Of a stretch of DNA of 64,000 bases, positions 62,877-64,000 are shown in pieces (the stretch's first letter is position 1; every line of letters starts with the position of its first letter). Source of the stretch: Jejuia algarum (GTDB lineage: Bacteria > Bacteroidota > Bacteroidia > Flavobacteriales > Flavobacteriaceae); NCBI GenBank assembly GCA_947495775.1, contig CANMAQ010000015.1:62001-126000 (forward strand), read 5' to 3'. Under the pieces are notes generated by a model. That model searched no databases. It was not told the origin of the DNA and saw only the letters and a list, made by a program, of their open reading frames with translations. Made by a program: the position numbers and the translations under genes.

Positions 62877-63755
62877 ATGCACATGACTAAACTACCTTTA
62901 CGCGTTCTTATTGTAGTTCTATTAACGGCAACAACTTTTGCTCAAACCATTACCCCTCCAGCAGGGCGCATAGCGATAGTTGCAGATGGGAACTCTCCAG
63001 ATCCAGATGATCTTGGTGCTACAGCAGTTTCTTTAGCGGTTTTAAGAGCAGCCGGTCTAGAAGATAGACTTGTACATTACTCGCATAGTTGCGATTTGGT
63101 ACGTGGGCAGCGCATTTCAGAACGTGCCGAGAAAGAACGTCACCATTTAATGCAATTAAGTTGTGATGTTACAGCGCGACGTTGGGGCGGTTTTGACGAT
63201 TTAAAATTTTACGATGCCATTTGGGAAAAGAAGAAAACCATAAAAGATTTGGGAAGCGCTATTAAAGCCTCTACGGCAGCAGACCCGTTATGGATTATTG
63301 AAGCTGGTGAACCCGATATTATAGGTTATGCTTTAAAGGCGACTCCTAAAAAGTACCATAAGTATGTTAAAGTGATAACGCACCATCCTGCTAATGATGA
63401 TGCTGGAGACTTTTTTACATGGCAACAAATTTTAGATTTTGGTGTAGAAGAAGTACGTATTACAGATCAAAATATAAACTTAAAAGTAGCATTACACCAA
63501 TGGGATTGGGCAAAAATACATACCGATTCTAGAATTCAATGGATTTGGACAATTGGTAAAATTGCAGAGGTCGATGATGTTGTTAAGTTTCAAAAAGGCA
63601 AATGGGATTGTTCAGATGCTGGTATGTTACTGTATTGGATGACTGGTGCGACTAACGGTGGTGCTAAAGCGGCATCTGTAGCGTATGTTAAATCGTTATT
63701 ATTAGATTATGTAGCAGAGCATCCAGAACCTAAACGCGGAAAGAAGAGAACGTAA
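62877..63755 (+). CDS. Secreted nucleoside-hydrolase-like protein
   Basis: The ATG at 62877 gives 292 residues: signal peptide MHMTKLPLRVLIVVLLTATTF, then IAIVADGNSPDPDDLGATAV, an Asp-rich loop (Asp-x-Asp-Asp) as in the calcium site of nucleoside-hydrolase folds. It ends in a basic tail (HPEPKRGKKRT). I infer a hydrolase-like family related to DUF1593, not a definite substrate. It lies 201 bases after the hybrid two-component gene, so it may belong to a polysaccharide-use cluster. A TTG at 62862 is an alternative start. Confidence 0.55.
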   Translation: MHMTKLPLRVLIVVLLTATTFAQTITPPAGRIAIVADGNSPDPDDLGATAVSLAVLRAAGLEDRLVHYSHSCDLVRGQRISERAEKERHHLMQLSCDVTARRWGGFDDLKFYDAIWEKKKTIKDLGSAIKASTAADPLWIIEAGEPDIIGYALKATPKKYHKYVKVITHHPANDDAGDFFTWQQILDFGVEEVRITDQNINLKVALHQWDWAKIHTDSRIQWIWTIGKIAEVDDVVKFQKGKWDCSDAGMLLYWMTGATNGGAKAASVAYVKSLLLDYVAEHPEPKRGKKRT

Positions 63756-63812
63756 AATAGGGATTGTAAATCGTAATGTTATAAAACACATTTTACAATA
63801 AGCATAAAAATT

Positions 63813-63842
63813 AAAAAATCCCCAAACTTGGGGATTTTTTAA
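63813..63842 (+). terminator. Intrinsic terminator after the nucleoside-hydrolase-like gene
   Basis: AAAAAATCCCC pairs with GGGGATTTTTT around AAACTT. It would also serve the minus-strand aminotransferase gene at the right edge. Confidence 0.85.
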
Positions 63843-63898
63843 TTTTATATCTTTTTTAGAGCGCGGCATGACACTTTGCTCTAAAATCGTATTCGTTT

Positions 63899-64000
63899 TT
63901 AGCTTACAGCTGCTTTAATACGTTTTATGGCTTCAATAATTTGTTCGTTAGAAGCTGCATAAGAAATTCTAATACAGTTAGGGTTTCCAAAGGCTTCTCC
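63899..64000 (-). CDS. Class I/II aminotransferase, C-terminal fragment (start beyond window)
   Basis: The minus strand yields the last 33 residues of a protein: GEAFGNPNCIRISYAASNEQ and the end IIEAIKRIKAAVS. The motif G-x-P-x-x-x-R-I-S-Y-A carries the substrate-carboxylate Arg of PLP-dependent aspartate aminotransferases. The rest lies past the window end. Confidence 0.85.
   Translation of the reverse strand, partial: GEAFGNPNCIRISYAASNEQIIEAIKRIKAAVS

Overview
The window looks like a chromosomal segment of a marine member of the Flavobacteriaceae (phylum Bacteroidota). The signs are AT-rich DNA, Bacteroidota -7 boxes (TAnnTTTG) in front of several genes, a type IX secretion C-terminal sorting domain, a hybrid two-component system, a Bacteroidota-type THX ribosomal protein, and weak or absent Shine-Dalgarno sites. 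I see no insertion sequence, integrase, phage gene, CRISPR array or SusC/SusD pair.

Layout. 1-3.9 kb (minus strand): methylmalonyl-CoA mutase large subunit (cut by the window edge), a lipoprotein, the small subunit, an FtsB/DivIC-like protein and uridine kinase. 4.2 kb: tRNA-Pro(TGG). 4.4-5.8 kb: an orphan gene and a VOC protein. 6.0-17.7 kb: a GntR-type regulator followed by a ten-gene uronate operon (SDR fructuronate reductase, Gfo/Idh/MocA oxidoreductase, uxuA, kduI, kduD, a DUF4861-like lipoprotein, uxaC, and the TRAP transporter genes dctP, dctQ, dctM). 17.8-19.0 kb: a decayed stretch with a possible leader-peptide relic and a broken secreted-protein gene. 19.2-27 kb: a SulP transporter, a HEAT-repeat protein, and a very large secreted metalloprotease-like protein with six near-identical 345-bp repeats.

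27.5-39.2 kb holds housekeeping and signalling genes: coaD, a zinc-ribbon membrane protein, ddl, a PASTA protein, a RluD-type pseudouridine synthase, a light-sensing operon (heme oxygenase, bacteriophytochrome kinase, response regulator), a racemase-like protein, yaaA, a TPR membrane protein, ribosomal protein THX, an EF-hand protein and a thioredoxin-like protein. 39.2-46.6 kb is a complete tryptophan operon, trpE-(secreted cysteine-rich protein)-trpG-trpD-trpC-trpFB-trpA. Its trpF and trpB are fused, and it is preceded by a trp leader peptide with three consecutive Trp codons and an attenuator hairpin. A possible small RNA lies just upstream. 47-49.6 kb: thioredoxin-like proteins, two rhodaneses and a small membrane protein.

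49.6-63.8 kb returns to sugar-acid and polysaccharide use: a LacI regulator with matching operators in front of itself and of kdgK-kdgA, an SH3/coiled-coil secreted protein, a second GntR-type regulator, a lipoprotein sulfatase with an alpha-rhamnosidase-like C-terminal module, a hybrid two-component system, and a nucleoside-hydrolase-like secreted protein. An aminotransferase is cut by the right edge.

How the parts fit together: KduI/KduD feed 4-deoxy-5-keto-uronate, and UxaC/fructuronate reductase/UxuA feed glucuronate or galacturonate, into 2-keto-3-deoxygluconate. KdgK and KdgA then give pyruvate and glyceraldehyde 3-phosphate. The TRAP transporter probably imports the uronates. With the nearby sulfatase, the likely source is an algal uronate-rich sulfated polysaccharide such as ulvan. 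That substrate is an inference, because no polysaccharide lyase lies inside the window.
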